Made by a program: the position numbers and the translations under genes. From a virus, in IMG/VR virus record IMGVR_UViG_3300005577_000050, positions 1 through 44,689 of that record: 44,689 bases of DNA; one strand, given 5' to 3'. A model generated the notes under the pieces. The model saw nothing but the letters and a program-made list of their open reading frames with translations, was not told the origin of the DNA and searched no databases. The first letter of the stretch is position 1. Each line of letters begins with the position of its first letter. Of this stretch, positions 7,824-16,329 are shown piece after piece.

Positions 7824-10697
7824 TTAGCTGATTCCCCTTAGGACATTCTGGGCCTTCTGCCGTTCGAGCACAGAAACCACTCCTTGTCCGGTAAGCATAC
7901 CAGCCTGCATAGGATCTCCCGGAGCACCATTGACCACTACAGAGCCTGCTCCGAATACCACTTGACCGGCCATTCCGGCGCTGGCGTGAGACACCTTTCG
8001 AGAACCTGCAGTGATGCCGTCCGCCAGGCCTTCAGCCACGAAATTGCCGATACCCATCATGACCTTGGAGGGAGACTTGATGCCCAACGCCTTCTTGATG
8101 GCCTTGGCTGCAGTCTTACCCAGCTTGTCCATGGTGTCCTCGAGCTGCTTCTCTTGACTCTGAATACCTGCCAAGAAGCCCTTCGAAACGGACTGACCTG
8201 CCTTGTAGTAACTATCCGCAGTCGTATCAGCCAGCTTATTTCCGGCCTGATCAAGTTGAGCCTGCAGATCATTGATGCCGCCCTTGCCATTAATGCCCGC
8301 AGTACCTCCGGAAAGAAGTGCCTGCGCATCGGCCAGTGCCGCCGGCCCTGCTGCTGCCAACTGCGCCAGGGATGTATCATTGAGGCCCAGCTTCTTCAGC
8401 TTATTGAATGCTGCATAGAACTGCTGGCTCTGATTTACCGCAGCTCGCAGATGATTCTGCACTCCGTAGAACGTCTGACCGATGCCCTGCGTAGCGTCTG
8501 CCACGCTGCCCAGATCGCGGACTGCCTGCTTGACCTGCTGACCGAACTGCAGCTCCGACTGGACCTTATCGTGAAGTGTGGCCAAGTGATCGGCCATCTT
8601 ATCCAGGCTTTTGTTCCAGGTCTTCTCCATCTTCAGGGCAGCAGCCTCAGCCTTGCCGCCCAAAGCGTCCTTGGTGTCTGTGGCCAGGGTCTTGAACAAG
8701 GAGTCGATTTGGTCTTTCGACATTTCCGAGGCATGGGAAAGCTGAGAGAGTTCGTCCTTGATCTTCTTGAGAGCATCGGCCACCTTGCTGGCAGCCTTAC
8801 TTGCGGCCCCTCCGAGATCATTCATTCCACCGCCGTTGTCGTTTCCCCCTTTACGATGACGGCGAGTGGGAGTCATCAGAGCGTCCATAGACGCCTGAGT
8901 AATGCCCTGCTTCGCCAGCTCAGCAGTGATGTCTGCAGCCGCCCCGGAACCGTAGCCGCCCTCACCCAGGTTTGCATTGAACTGGGCCGGGATCAGCTTT
9001 GCAGCCGCCACTACGTCATCGATCGCGCCCAGGGCGCTGTCTTTCCAAGACTCAATCTGGCCGATAAGAGAGGCCACAGCACCGGCAGCGTCATCGGCCG
9101 CACCGCCACCCAGCCAGGACGGGAGATGACCCAAGGCCTGGAGCACGATCTCAAACGCCCTGAGGGGGGCTTCTGCGTAGTCGAAGACCAGTTCGATCAG
9201 GAGTTTGATCGCGAAGCCCACGGCAGTGACGATGTCGTTGAAGGCCTTGGTCACCACGTCTCGAAAGGTCTCACTCGTCTGCCAGGCGTACACAAAGGCT
9301 GCTGCCAATGCGGCAATGGCCGCGACTGCAATGCCGACCGGGTTGGCAGCGAAAGCCGCGTCCAACAAGGCCATAGCCTCAGCCGCACTACGAATGCCCT
9401 TGGCCAAAGAAATGAAGGCAGCAATAGACTCTGCCAGGCCCCACAGTGCGGTAGCAGCGGCGGCCAGCAAGGTGTATGTACGGTAGGCCAGCAGAGCCGT
9501 AGCGGCTCCAGCGATCAGCGGCCCCAACTTACTGAAGATAGTTACCAGAGTGTCGAAGCTGGGAATGAGCGGAGCGATCTGCGAGAAGATAAGACCGAAG
9601 TCCTGAGCCACCGCGTCCAGGGTCGGCTTGAGATTATCCCCGGCCTTCTGCAACGTGTCGAACAGGCTCTGGGCATTGGCGACCAGGCCCGGCAAGAGCT
9701 TGTCTCCTAGGGAGCCGAAGGCATTGGTAAGTCGAACCTTCAGGTCGTTCAGTTGACCGGAAGTGCTCTTGTCCACGATGTCAAAAGCCTTGTCCACTTC
9801 CCCGGCGGACTTGGCCATATCCTTGGTGGCCTGGTCCACGCCCTCCATGGACACCAGGAGCTGCTTGATAGCGGCAGCAGAGCCCTTGGCATGGAACGTC
9901 TCGTCCAGTCCGCCCTTGCCTACTGTCTTGACAATGGTGGCAATGACATCGTTGAGCTTGCCGCCCTTGGCAATGAATTCTTGGATGCTCTTGCCGGTTG
10001 CCTCTTTGAAGATCCCGGAGACCTTGCTGGTGGAGTTTCCCAGTTCCTGCAGAACCACCTTGAGGCCTGTGGCCGCATTGGCGTAGCTCTTACCGGTCAG
10101 GGTAGAAGCCGCTAGGTCCGCACCGATCTCCTTGAAGGAGACTCCCAGGTTTGCGGCTGAAGGCAGAACCTGACCAATGGCCGCCGTGAGGGCGTCCATG
10201 GTGCCGACACCATCCTTCTGGATGGTGAACAGAATGTCCGAAGCGTCAGCAGCAGAAATGCCGCTGGAGGCATAGGCGTTATAACCGGCCGTGACTGCGG
10301 CCACGGTAGAGTTCAGGTCGGCATTAGTAGCACGAGCCAGCTTGGCAGCGGCGGCCACCTCCCCCTGCGCTTCTGCCACATTTTTGGCACCGGACGACAA
10401 GGCGGTGTAGACTGCGTTGGCAGACTGTACGGCGTCCACTCCGAGCGCGTTGGAGAAGTCTCGGACCTGCTTGGCATTGAATGCATCGCTGGTCAGAGTC
10501 TGAATGCGAGACAAAGCGGCATTCAGCTCAGCCGAGTTCTGGAGACCTGCCCCAATTCCTTGTGCAATGGCGATCGTCAAAGAAGCGCCGGCTGCCAGAG
10601 CCAAGCGCTTCAGGACGTGCGAAACGCCCTTCTCCACCGCCGTGGTGTCAGCAAGAATACGAACGGAGAGCGTGCCGAGAGAAACAGCGCCCGCCAT
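7824..10697 (-). CDS. Tape measure protein
   Basis: This 957-residue protein sets tail length and is ejected ahead of the DNA. It starts at ATG 10697 behind a strong GGAGGAG ribosome-binding site. Residues about 50-330 match the TP901-type phage tail tape measure domain (LNAALSRIQTLTSDAFNAKQ, GYNAYASSGISAADASDILF). Residues about 385-480 contain Ala-rich hydrophobic segments. The C-terminus includes KKALGIKSPSKVMMGIGNF and EGLADGI, a signature found near the end of many tape measures. At the usual 0.15 nm per residue it would span roughly 140 nm. It follows the frameshifted tail assembly chaperone genes, as expected. Identification is secure. Confidence 0.95.
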   Translation of the reverse strand: MAGAVSLGTLSVRILADTTAVEKGVSHVLKRLALAAGASLTIAIAQGIGAGLQNSAELNAALSRIQTLTSDAFNAKQVRDFSNALGVDAVQSANAVYTALSSGAKNVAEAQGEVAAAAKLARATNADLNSTVAAVTAGYNAYASSGISAADASDILFTIQKDGVGTMDALTAAIGQVLPSAANLGVSFKEIGADLAASTLTGKSYANAATGLKVVLQELGNSTSKVSGIFKEATGKSIQEFIAKGGKLNDVIATIVKTVGKGGLDETFHAKGSAAAIKQLLVSMEGVDQATKDMAKSAGEVDKAFDIVDKSTSGQLNDLKVRLTNAFGSLGDKLLPGLVANAQSLFDTLQKAGDNLKPTLDAVAQDFGLIFSQIAPLIPSFDTLVTIFSKLGPLIAGAATALLAYRTYTLLAAAATALWGLAESIAAFISLAKGIRSAAEAMALLDAAFAANPVGIAVAAIAALAAAFVYAWQTSETFRDVVTKAFNDIVTAVGFAIKLLIELVFDYAEAPLRAFEIVLQALGHLPSWLGGGAADDAAGAVASLIGQIESWKDSALGAIDDVVAAAKLIPAQFNANLGEGGYGSGAAADITAELAKQGITQASMDALMTPTRRHRKGGNDNGGGMNDLGGAASKAASKVADALKKIKDELSQLSHASEMSKDQIDSLFKTLATDTKDALGGKAEAAALKMEKTWNKSLDKMADHLATLHDKVQSELQFGQQVKQAVRDLGSVADATQGIGQTFYGVQNHLRAAVNQSQQFYAAFNKLKKLGLNDTSLAQLAAAGPAALADAQALLSGGTAGINGKGGINDLQAQLDQAGNKLADTTADSYYKAGQSVSKGFLAGIQSQEKQLEDTMDKLGKTAAKAIKKALGIKSPSKVMMGIGNFVAEGLADGITAGSRKVSHASAGMAGQVVFGAGSVVVNGAPGDPMQAGMLTGQGVVSVLERQKAQNVLRGIS

Positions 10698-10734
10698 GAT
10701 TCTCCTCCGACACTAAAGGGTTACCTAGAGTGTA

Positions 10735-11375
10735 TCAGGTTCCCAACATCTGGCTAAACATAGCCATTTCAGCGTCGGCGCTCCAGAGTGGATCATCTTC
10801 CTGAATAACTGCATTTGGCGGGGGTTGCGTCATAAAGATTTCCATCTCCATGGCGTCCTCGGAAGAGAGGCCTTCAAAAAGCCAGAAAGTGATCAGATCC
10901 ATAAGATCCCATGGCTTTAGCGCGAGAGGCTTGACCCCTCGCGCCAGGCACCACCCATTGAATGCGGACCAATGTCCGACAGCCGCCCCGCAGAGCTTGA
11001 CGGCTACGTAGTAGGGCGGCCTGCAGCTTCTCCGATCAACCAGTTGATGACCTCGGTGACCTGGTCAATATCCAGATCGTCATCGGTATCAATCAGGCGC
11101 TCGTGAATGCGGCAGGCCTGACAGCCCTCAACGTAGTTGTCGTGACCGGGCTTCTTACGAGTGCCCTCGTGCTCCTTGTTCAGACCAACAGCCAGCCAGG
11201 AGAACATGGAGCCGACCGGAAGGAAGGTAGCCATAGCCCCCTTCTCACCGGCACCCTCAATCATGCCCAGCATGAGAGTGGCCTGCTTGGGCGGGCTGAA
11301 GGTGTAGGTTTCACCATCCAGCGTGAAATCGATATCAGAACCGCGCTTGGAGGGCTTGGTCTCGAAGTTCTTCAT
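10735..11375 (-). CDS. Tail assembly chaperone, frameshifted long form (G-T-like)
   Basis: The -1 frame is open from about 11069 to a TGA at 10735-10737 and encodes PPYYVAVKLCGAA, GHWSAFNGWCLARGVKPLAL and a C-terminal acidic tail ending SQMLGT. The WSAFNGWCLARG...DLITFWLFEG pattern is characteristic of the T region of actinophage tail chaperones. There is no ATG, GTG or TTG start positioned to express it alone, so it should be made by ribosomes slipping -1 near the end of the 11004-11375 frame, giving about 213 residues. No canonical X-XXY-YYZ heptamer is present in the permitted window. CCGCCCT just before the zero-frame stop is the most plausible site, because the Pro codon CCT can re-pair as CCC. 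Confidence 0.75.
11004..11375 (-). CDS. Tail assembly chaperone, short form (G-like)
   Basis: This 123-residue acidic protein starts at ATG 11375. It has a short beta N-terminus (MKNFETKPSKRGSDIDFTLDG, with YTFSPPKQATLM) and a helical C-terminus ending INWLIGEAAGRPTT. It lies just upstream of the tape measure gene, where siphoviruses encode the paired G and G-T chaperones that coat the tape measure during tail assembly. A second open frame, shifted by -1, continues from its 3' end to 10735 and has no start codon of its own, which is the standard arrangement for programmed frameshifting. The Cys pair in EGCQAC may stabilise the fold. Confidence 0.85.
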   Translation of the reverse strand: MKNFETKPSKRGSDIDFTLDGETYTFSPPKQATLMLGMIEGAGEKGAMATFLPVGSMFSWLAVGLNKEHEGTRKKPGHDNYVEGCQACRIHERLIDTDDDLDIDQVTEVINWLIGEAAGRPTT

Positions 11376-11390
11376 GGGTCCCCTTGGTTA

Positions 11391-11852
11391 TTAAAGTGCG
11401 AAGGCGGTGATCCTCAACTGGTCCACTGCCTTCTCAAAGAAGTGAGTGGCCTCTTGTCCTCTTACGTAAGGACGATAGAGGTAGTCAGAGGAGAATCGCC
11501 CCGTTGGACGGGCGTTATAAACGCCTCGTTTACCTAGATGACTCGACCTCTTCCCAGGCTTGAATCGTAGCACATTACCGTTTTTCGGATAGATCAAGCC
11601 GGGCACACCATAGTTCACCCAGTTGGCATAGGCCACGCTGGAAGAGATTGTGATGTCCGGGCCCAGGGGAGTTAGTCCGGGATGGATCTCAAAGCTATCG
11701 GCCAGGGTTCCGGTATCGGTGTGCCCTCCAGCAGCTAGCTCATGCTTGATAAGACCCTTCAGGGTCTCTCCTCCGGCAGCCAAGGCTTTGGCTGCCAGCT
11801 CATCCAGCACAAATTGATTCCACTGAACTATCTTGAATTCGTAATCACCCAT
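11391..11852 (-). CDS. HK97 gp10-like tail completion/neck protein
   Basis: This protein is about 153 residues long and begins MGDYEFKIVQWNQFVLDELA. ATG 11852 is preferred because GGTGG lies about 8 bases upstream and it overlaps the previous stop by 8 bases; an ATG at 11879 would add nine residues. Residues about 50-85 contain HTDTGTLADSFEIHPG and VAYANWVNYGVPG, the DTG.LA.S...A.Y...v.yG pattern of the HK97 gp10-like family, which joins completed tails to heads. The basic middle (LRFKPGKRSSHLGKRG) is also usual. It sits between the connector genes and the tail chaperones, matching this role. Confidence 0.8.
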   Translation of the reverse strand: MGDYEFKIVQWNQFVLDELAAKALAAGGETLKGLIKHELAAGGHTDTGTLADSFEIHPGLTPLGPDITISSSVAYANWVNYGVPGLIYPKNGNVLRFKPGKRSSHLGKRGVYNARPTGRFSSDYLYRPYVRGQEATHFFEKAVDQLRITAFAL

Positions 11853-12003
11853 GAATGTAGCCACCGTCTTCTGGTTCATCCAGCCAGACCAAGTGGCCTA
11901 CCTTTATCAAAAGCTCCACAATATCTGAGGGCTCCACGTCATACTCGTTGCCCGGCTGCATGCCCAATACTGCTGTAGTCGGTCGAACACGAATAGTGTC
12001 CAT
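11845..12003 (-). CDS. Small head-to-tail junction protein
   Basis: This 52-residue protein starts at ATG 12003, overlapping the TGA of the upstream gene by one base (TGATG). Its sequence, MDTIRVRPTTAVLGMQPGNE followed by a stretch with VELLIKVGHLVWLDEPED, resembles the small basic-then-acidic proteins found in actinophage connector clusters. It has no catalytic or metal motif. An earlier in-frame ATG at 12057 would overlap the neighbour by 55 bases and is not favoured. Its position between connector and tail-completion genes suggests a minor neck component. Function is inferred from context only. Confidence 0.65.
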   Translation of the reverse strand: MDTIRVRPTTAVLGMQPGNEYDVEPSDIVELLIKVGHLVWLDEPEDGGYIHG

Positions 12004-12521
12004 CAGCAGCACCCTCCAGTAAATCTGAAGGTCAGCTCGATAACACCCACCTGGCATCCGCCCTGCACGCTGGGGGCCCAGTCACCGATCGTCACATCAT
12101 GAACGTCGATGTCCTGCGTGTTCATCCAGTCATAAATGGCGCTGTACATCGTCTTTCGGTCGCGCAATGCGGCCAGCGCCTGGATACCAATCAGATCGGG
12201 GTCCGGAGGGTTGCCTTGACTGTCCACAACGGCAGCACAACGGGCCACGCCGATCTGCACCGAAGCCTCGAAGTTGGTGATGCAAGGGATCGGACCCTGC
12301 TGAGTCTGATTCATTGGACTGGTTCGTCCCACTGCGACCCAGGCCTGACCCTCCCCGGCTGAGCACAAGCAGCAGGTGTCCAAAGGCACATACTGAGGAG
12401 CGGCAGCCGTCAAAAAGGATCTACAAACAGGACGACCGCAGGTTGTGAAGGCGGCATCCAGAGCGATCAGCAGGTTGTTCATCTGCGGACCGAAGTTTGA
12501 GTCGCTACAGCATGGAGCCAT
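12003..12521 (-). CDS. Cys-rich head-to-tail connector protein
   Basis: This 172-residue protein starts at ATG 12521 behind AGGGGGA. A TTG further upstream at 12542 is possible but has no ribosome-binding site and overlaps the previous gene. The protein is unusually rich in cysteine: CC near the N-terminus (MAPCCSDSNFG), CGRPVC, TCCLC, CIT, RCA and a C-terminal GGCC. The rest is alpha/beta with FEASVQIGVARCAAV and GDWAPSVQGGCQVGVIEL, as in phage neck or tail-terminator proteins. Gene order (after the adaptor, before tail completion) supports a stopper or terminator role. The cysteines may form disulfides or bind metal in the virion. Confidence 0.7.
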   Translation of the reverse strand: MAPCCSDSNFGPQMNNLLIALDAAFTTCGRPVCRSFLTAAAPQYVPLDTCCLCSAGEGQAWVAVGRTSPMNQTQQGPIPCITNFEASVQIGVARCAAVVDSQGNPPDPDLIGIQALAALRDRKTMYSAIYDWMNTQDIDVHDVTIGDWAPSVQGGCQVGVIELTFRFTGGCC

Positions 12522-12529
12522 GAATCCCC

Positions 12530-13405
12530 CTAGGACTGCCAAGTGGTGCGGCGACGGTCGTACCGGTCTGGACTGGAGATTCGAGTGCCCGCTCGGTTAC
12601 GACTGAAATTGACAGAGTTTACCCAAGAGTCCACAGCAAATAGACCTGTCGCTCCGTTGATGTAGAAAGCATCGTAGGAATCTAGCACGGTCACATTGAC
12701 CTGTTGACGAGTGACTGAGTGGATTCGCTGCGGGAGCTGGCAGGAGCCGTCATTGCAGGCTGCCTTGGCCATTTGGCAAGCCAGGACGCCTGCAGCTAGT
12801 TTGCCGCCGTCAGGAACCTCTACGCCTACCTGATACGTGACCTCGAGAGTATTGGCCTCAGTGGTCGCCAGTACCATGTCCTGACACGTCGGCCAGTCGT
12901 GACCGTCCGTCCTTACCAGCCAGCGGTAGTTATCTACCCGGTAAGTGGAGGGATCCAGTAGCAGGCCGTCCTGAAAAATGGTATCTATGGAGGCCACGGG
13001 GCCCAACAGATCGATCGTGGGCACATATGTGCAGGAGCAAATATCGTTATTACAGCCGCCACAGGGGAGGTTGTACCACTGGCCTCCGATCAGTGCCGGG
13101 TTGACTACGCTGCCCCACCCAATCGAGCCATCCCCGAAATAGGGGAGGTTGGTGTTCTGCCAGGCATAGCCACGGTAAGTGGAGTAATAGCCGGAGAGGC
13201 AGGATTTCTTACAGGGTCGGATGCTGAGCGGGCAGGTTCCGAACTGGCGTCCCGTGATATTCCATAGATAGGCAGTGGCCGCATTCTGCACAATCGTCTG
13301 CATAGCAGGAGAGAGAGCTGCCACGCTGGCGCAGGTCTCATCCTGGCCGCCGTCCCCGCAATAAGCGAGAGGCCATGCGCAGGGTTGGGTCCGAAAACTG
13401 GTCAT
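12530..13405 (-). CDS. Head-to-tail adaptor protein, Cys-rich
   Basis: This 291-residue protein starts at ATG 13405 (MTSFRTQPCAWPLAYCGDGG). Its layout matches the head-to-tail adaptors of actinophages, which bind below the portal. There is an N-terminal helical part (VQNAATAYLWNITGRQFGTC), a Cys-rich loop with CGGCNNDICSC, and a beta-rich C-terminal half (IDTIFQDGLLLDPSTYRVDN, RWLVRTDG). It contains well over ten cysteines. The final 40 residues (ATGLFAVDSWVNSVNFSRNR) are basic. The preceding gene is an SGNH-hydrolase-like protein and the next is another Cys-rich connector, so this pair probably forms the neck. Confidence 0.75.
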   Translation of the reverse strand: MTSFRTQPCAWPLAYCGDGGQDETCASVAALSPAMQTIVQNAATAYLWNITGRQFGTCPLSIRPCKKSCLSGYYSTYRGYAWQNTNLPYFGDGSIGWGSVVNPALIGGQWYNLPCGGCNNDICSCTYVPTIDLLGPVASIDTIFQDGLLLDPSTYRVDNYRWLVRTDGHDWPTCQDMVLATTEANTLEVTYQVGVEVPDGGKLAAGVLACQMAKAACNDGSCQLPQRIHSVTRQQVNVTVLDSYDAFYINGATGLFAVDSWVNSVNFSRNRAGTRISSPDRYDRRRTTWQS

Positions 13406-13421
13406 GATGAAATGATACCTC

Positions 13422-15035
13422 CTAGAGGACCGTCCCGCCCTCCTTGGTAAGGTTACGCAAAACGGGATAGCCGAAGTCCACCACCCCGGTGCCTGGTCCC
13501 GAGTTCATGGTAATACGAACCTGAGTAGTTCCTGCCGGCAGGGTGAACTCTTGCTTATAGGTGCCGTGATCAACCGCATGAATCAAGCCAGAAACGGGAA
13601 CTCTACTGATCCCCAGGGTAGCAGTTACAGAAACGATGATAGAAGCCTGAACCCCTCCATCAGAGCTGTAATAACCCTCGATCTGCATAACATCGCCTGG
13701 ACTGATTGTCGGGGATACCAGGGCATTGGACAGAATGCTGATACCGCCCGCTTGAACAGACCCTGTATGTGTCATGCGTGCCAATTGCGCCCCCGACCCG
13801 TTCGGGTCCGCAATCAGGCTTCGGGCGGTCCCGGAGGGGTTTCCTCCCGTGGCCGTCCAGCCCGTGGGAGTGCCGGACGCTCCCGTAAGGAAGAGGGGCG
13901 TAGACAGCAGCGGGCCCGTGTCCGAAGCTCCTTCCGCCGGCTGAATGCTCAGCGGAGGCAAGTAATTCGCCATCTGGGCCAGCCAATACTGCGCCAGCAA
14001 GAAAGAGCCATTCTCGTTCGGGTGTACCCCATCTCCGGTGTACTGAGCCTTATAAAAACCTGTAGTTTGGTCCACCAGCACGCTCCAGAAGTCCACAAAA
14101 GGAAGGCCCTCATTGGAGCAGTAGCGGCGGATCCATGAGTTGTAGTACCCGGTAGGAGTATGCACTCCAGTGGAGACGTGAGGCATAGCGGTACGCCAGA
14201 CCGGTAATGCTCCAATTGCTCGACACTTAGCGGTCAACGTTCGAATATTGGCCTGAAACAGAGGCATCATTTGCTCATTGGTCAGCCCCTGAGAACCGTA
14301 GAGTTGAATGTCGTTCTCGATGGAGCCCATCGGCACAATGTTAGGAGAGTAAGGAGTGACGTCAGTATCAAAACGATCGATGAAGTTCTGAGTAGTTTGG
14401 CCGCCAATCGCCATGTTCTGAATCAGGTTGAAGCGTCCACCGGACAGCAGCATGGCGTAGGTGGGCCAGTCATAGCCAAAGTTCTCGCTAGTGGCCGTGC
14501 GAAACGAATGGAGGTTCTCAATAGAGGCCCCAAGCACCACTACACGGTTGCCTGGCCGGGCGTTGCGCACGGGGGCTCGGACCTGGTCCAGATCCACAGA
14601 GCCTGTGAGGCCGTCCACAGAGGCTACGACGACGGGGCCTGTAGCCCCAGTAGCCCCCGTGGCTCCAGTCGCTCCCTGGGGCCCTGGGACGGTTCGGAGA
14701 GCCCCCAGCACCTGGGGAACCGGAGCCAGGCTGAGAAGGTCAACGGGGCCAGGGGCGGCCACATCGATGTCATAGGTTCGAAGAGGAAGCCCGGAAATGC
14801 CCTCAGTTACTTCATAGGTCCACCCGTTGGGGTCCAGGCCGGGGTCATCAGAGGCAGCTAGTTGCACACTGAAAGAGCCTGTAATGTCCAGGGTGGCGCT
14901 GGTAGTTGTGCCCACCAGCAGAGCATCCTCGCCACTGTCCGCCACCACGCCGGGACGCGGAGTAAACGTGATGTAGCCTTCCGCCGGAGTGTTATTCGGA
15001 TGAAGGAATTGACCGGTTACAGTGACGAGAATCAT
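13422..15035 (-). CDS. SGNH/GDSL hydrolase-like virion protein with collagen-like linker
   Basis: This 537-residue protein starts at ATG 15035. Residues 1-115 are a beta-sandwich domain (MILVTVTGQFLHPNNTPAEG, ITFTPRPG). Residues 117-134 are a Gly-X-Y collagen-like linker with four GAT repeats. Residues about 163-370 match an SGNH hydrolase: Ser171 in VVVLGASIE (block I), Gly211-Gly212 (block II), Asn241 in MGSIENDIQ (block III), and Asp335 with His338 in GDGVHPNENG (block V). All catalytic positions are present. Residues 385-537 are another beta domain, probably carbohydrate-binding. It may deacetylate or de-esterify cell-surface polymers. It lies among head genes rather than tail-fibre genes, so a head-fibre location is possible. 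Confidence 0.85.
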   Translation of the reverse strand: MILVTVTGQFLHPNNTPAEGYITFTPRPGVVADSGEDALLVGTTTSATLDITGSFSVQLAASDDPGLDPNGWTYEVTEGISGLPLRTYDIDVAAPGPVDLLSLAPVPQVLGALRTVPGPQGATGATGATGATGPVVVASVDGLTGSVDLDQVRAPVRNARPGNRVVVLGASIENLHSFRTATSENFGYDWPTYAMLLSGGRFNLIQNMAIGGQTTQNFIDRFDTDVTPYSPNIVPMGSIENDIQLYGSQGLTNEQMMPLFQANIRTLTAKCRAIGALPVWRTAMPHVSTGVHTPTGYYNSWIRRYCSNEGLPFVDFWSVLVDQTTGFYKAQYTGDGVHPNENGSFLLAQYWLAQMANYLPPLSIQPAEGASDTGPLLSTPLFLTGASGTPTGWTATGGNPSGTARSLIADPNGSGAQLARMTHTGSVQAGGISILSNALVSPTISPGDVMQIEGYYSSDGGVQASIIVSVTATLGISRVPVSGLIHAVDHGTYKQEFTLPAGTTQVRITMNSGPGTGVVDFGYPVLRNLTKEGGTVL

Positions 15036-15045
15036 TACTTAGTCC

Positions 15046-16155
15046 TTAGATGACCGTGAATCGAAGATAGCCTGTACCGCCATTACCGCCCGAACCTGCG
15101 GTCCCTGTGCGAGTAGAGCCCCCGCCGCCGCCTCCGGACCCGGAAAAAGCAAGCGCACTGGCTCCGGATTGAGCCGCTCCTGATACTGAAGCTGCACCGC
15201 CTCCACCGCCGCCCTGACTGGATACTCCGCTGGCAGCGATTGCCGGTACGCCTCCCGCCGTGGGTCCTGCACCCCCCGGAACTCCTCCTGCTCCCGCCAA
15301 GGGGGAGGGGTCGGCAGTGGTAGCGTATCCCGAGTTTCCACCCCCGTAGGCGATATTACCGGGAGCCGGATAAGGGGAAGAGGGGGGAAGATTAGAGATA
15401 CCCCCGCCACCGCCGCCGCCGCCGCCACCGCCCAACTGCACAAATTGAGGAACTACAGCTCCATAAATAACATCAGTGAATAGCGCAATATAACCCCCGG
15501 GAGTGCCGATAGCTGTGGGCCCGAAAGGAGAGATAAGGCTCGAGTTATCGATAAAGGCCTCTACAATGTAGCCTCCACCAAAACCCCCGTAGCCTCCGTG
15601 AGTGTCTCCTGTACCGTTCGGGCCTCCATAACCAGTGGTGGAGAAGGCGCTGGGATTGCCTCCTCCGCTCTGGCTTTCGAAACCAGCCCCTCCGGGACCT
15701 CCACCCAGGCCTGGGGTGGCTACGAAGAAATCATCACAGAAGGTATAGCCTCCAGCAGTACCGGCAGCTCCGGGGGCTCCTCCCGCTCCCGCAGTCCCCA
15801 CCGTATAAGGAATACCTGAGGGATATTGAGCCCGAAGAGCTGCAGCATCTACCCATTTGGTGGTTCGTCCTCCACCGCCTCCTCCGCCTCCTCCGAAAAC
15901 AGAGCCCGTAAGAGTGGCATAAACTCCCCCACCTCCACCTCCACCGCCAGGACCCAAAGCATCAATTAGCACCATAGTGGCATTAGGGGGCACTATATAA
16001 AGCCCTGAGCCCGGCGTCGTAATTAGCGTAGTAGCCACAGCCCCACTTCCTCCTGAAGGAATATAGGTATTTCCTGAAGAGTCAACCAGGATTACCCTCT
16101 GAGCTTTAGCGACATTGTCGCTATAAAGATGATCGTCGTTTCGGAAAACCGCCAT
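15046..16155 (-). CDS. Glycine-rich virion protein
   Basis: This 369-residue protein starts at ATG 16155. The first 22 residues (MAVFRNDDHLYSDNVAKAQR) are closely related to the start of the 18336-18674 protein (MAVYQNDDGEYIDNVAQAQR), so both probably dock to the same virion partner. Residues about 70-369 are extremely Gly-rich, with several runs of six to eleven glycines separated by short beta-strands, similar to the Gly-rich C-terminus of the tailspike-like protein. Such domains fold as polyglycine II bundles in some phage adhesins. A surface-exposed head or neck fibre is inferred. No enzyme motif is seen. Confidence 0.65.
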   Translation of the reverse strand: MAVFRNDDHLYSDNVAKAQRVILVDSSGNTYIPSGGSGAVATTLITTPGSGLYIVPPNATMVLIDALGPGGGGGGGGVYATLTGSVFGGGGGGGGGRTTKWVDAAALRAQYPSGIPYTVGTAGAGGAPGAAGTAGGYTFCDDFFVATPGLGGGPGGAGFESQSGGGNPSAFSTTGYGGPNGTGDTHGGYGGFGGGYIVEAFIDNSSLISPFGPTAIGTPGGYIALFTDVIYGAVVPQFVQLGGGGGGGGGGGISNLPPSSPYPAPGNIAYGGGNSGYATTADPSPLAGAGGVPGGAGPTAGGVPAIAASGVSSQGGGGGGAASVSGAAQSGASALAFSGSGGGGGGSTRTGTAGSGGNGGTGYLRFTVI

Positions 16156-16166
16156 CTGGAGTAGTC

Positions 16167-16244
16167 CTAATGCCAGTCGGGATGTTTGATTCTCAGGATA
16201 CGCTCAGTAGCTTCACAAGAACATCTATACACAATAAGGGCCAT
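16167..16244 (-). CDS. Possible 25-residue CxC micro-ORF
   Basis: A short frame reads MALIVYRCSCEATERILRIK and ends HPDWH. It lies just after the terminator hairpin that follows the major tail protein gene, and before the Gly-rich protein gene. It has no clear ribosome-binding site, so expression is doubtful. The composition (YRCSCE, HPDWH) looks protein-like, which is why it is listed. It could equally be a chance frame in a transcript leader. Confidence 0.25.
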   Translation of the reverse strand: MALIVYRCSCEATERILRIKHPDWH

Positions 16245-16254
16245 CAATAAGACA

Positions 16255-16289
16255 GTGAGCCCCCGGAGGGAGAGGGTCCGGGGGCTCAC
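16255..16289 (-). terminator. Hairpin terminator after the major tail protein gene
   Basis: A perfect 12-bp inverted repeat (GTGAGCCCCCGG with CCGGGGGCTCAC) encloses an 11-base loop. It begins about 40 bases after the major tail protein stop. There is no strong T-run, as usual in actinobacterial terminators. It would reduce read-through from capsid and tail-tube genes into the downstream connector genes. Confidence 0.75.
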
Positions 16290-16329
16290 ACTCACCGCGC
16301 TGGCAGGGGAGTAGGCGCGGGAGGTCTTA

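Noticed and set aside
7884-9710. 608-residue plus-strand ORF
   Set aside because: It lies antisense to the tape measure gene and arises from its codon bias. The product has no recognisable domain.
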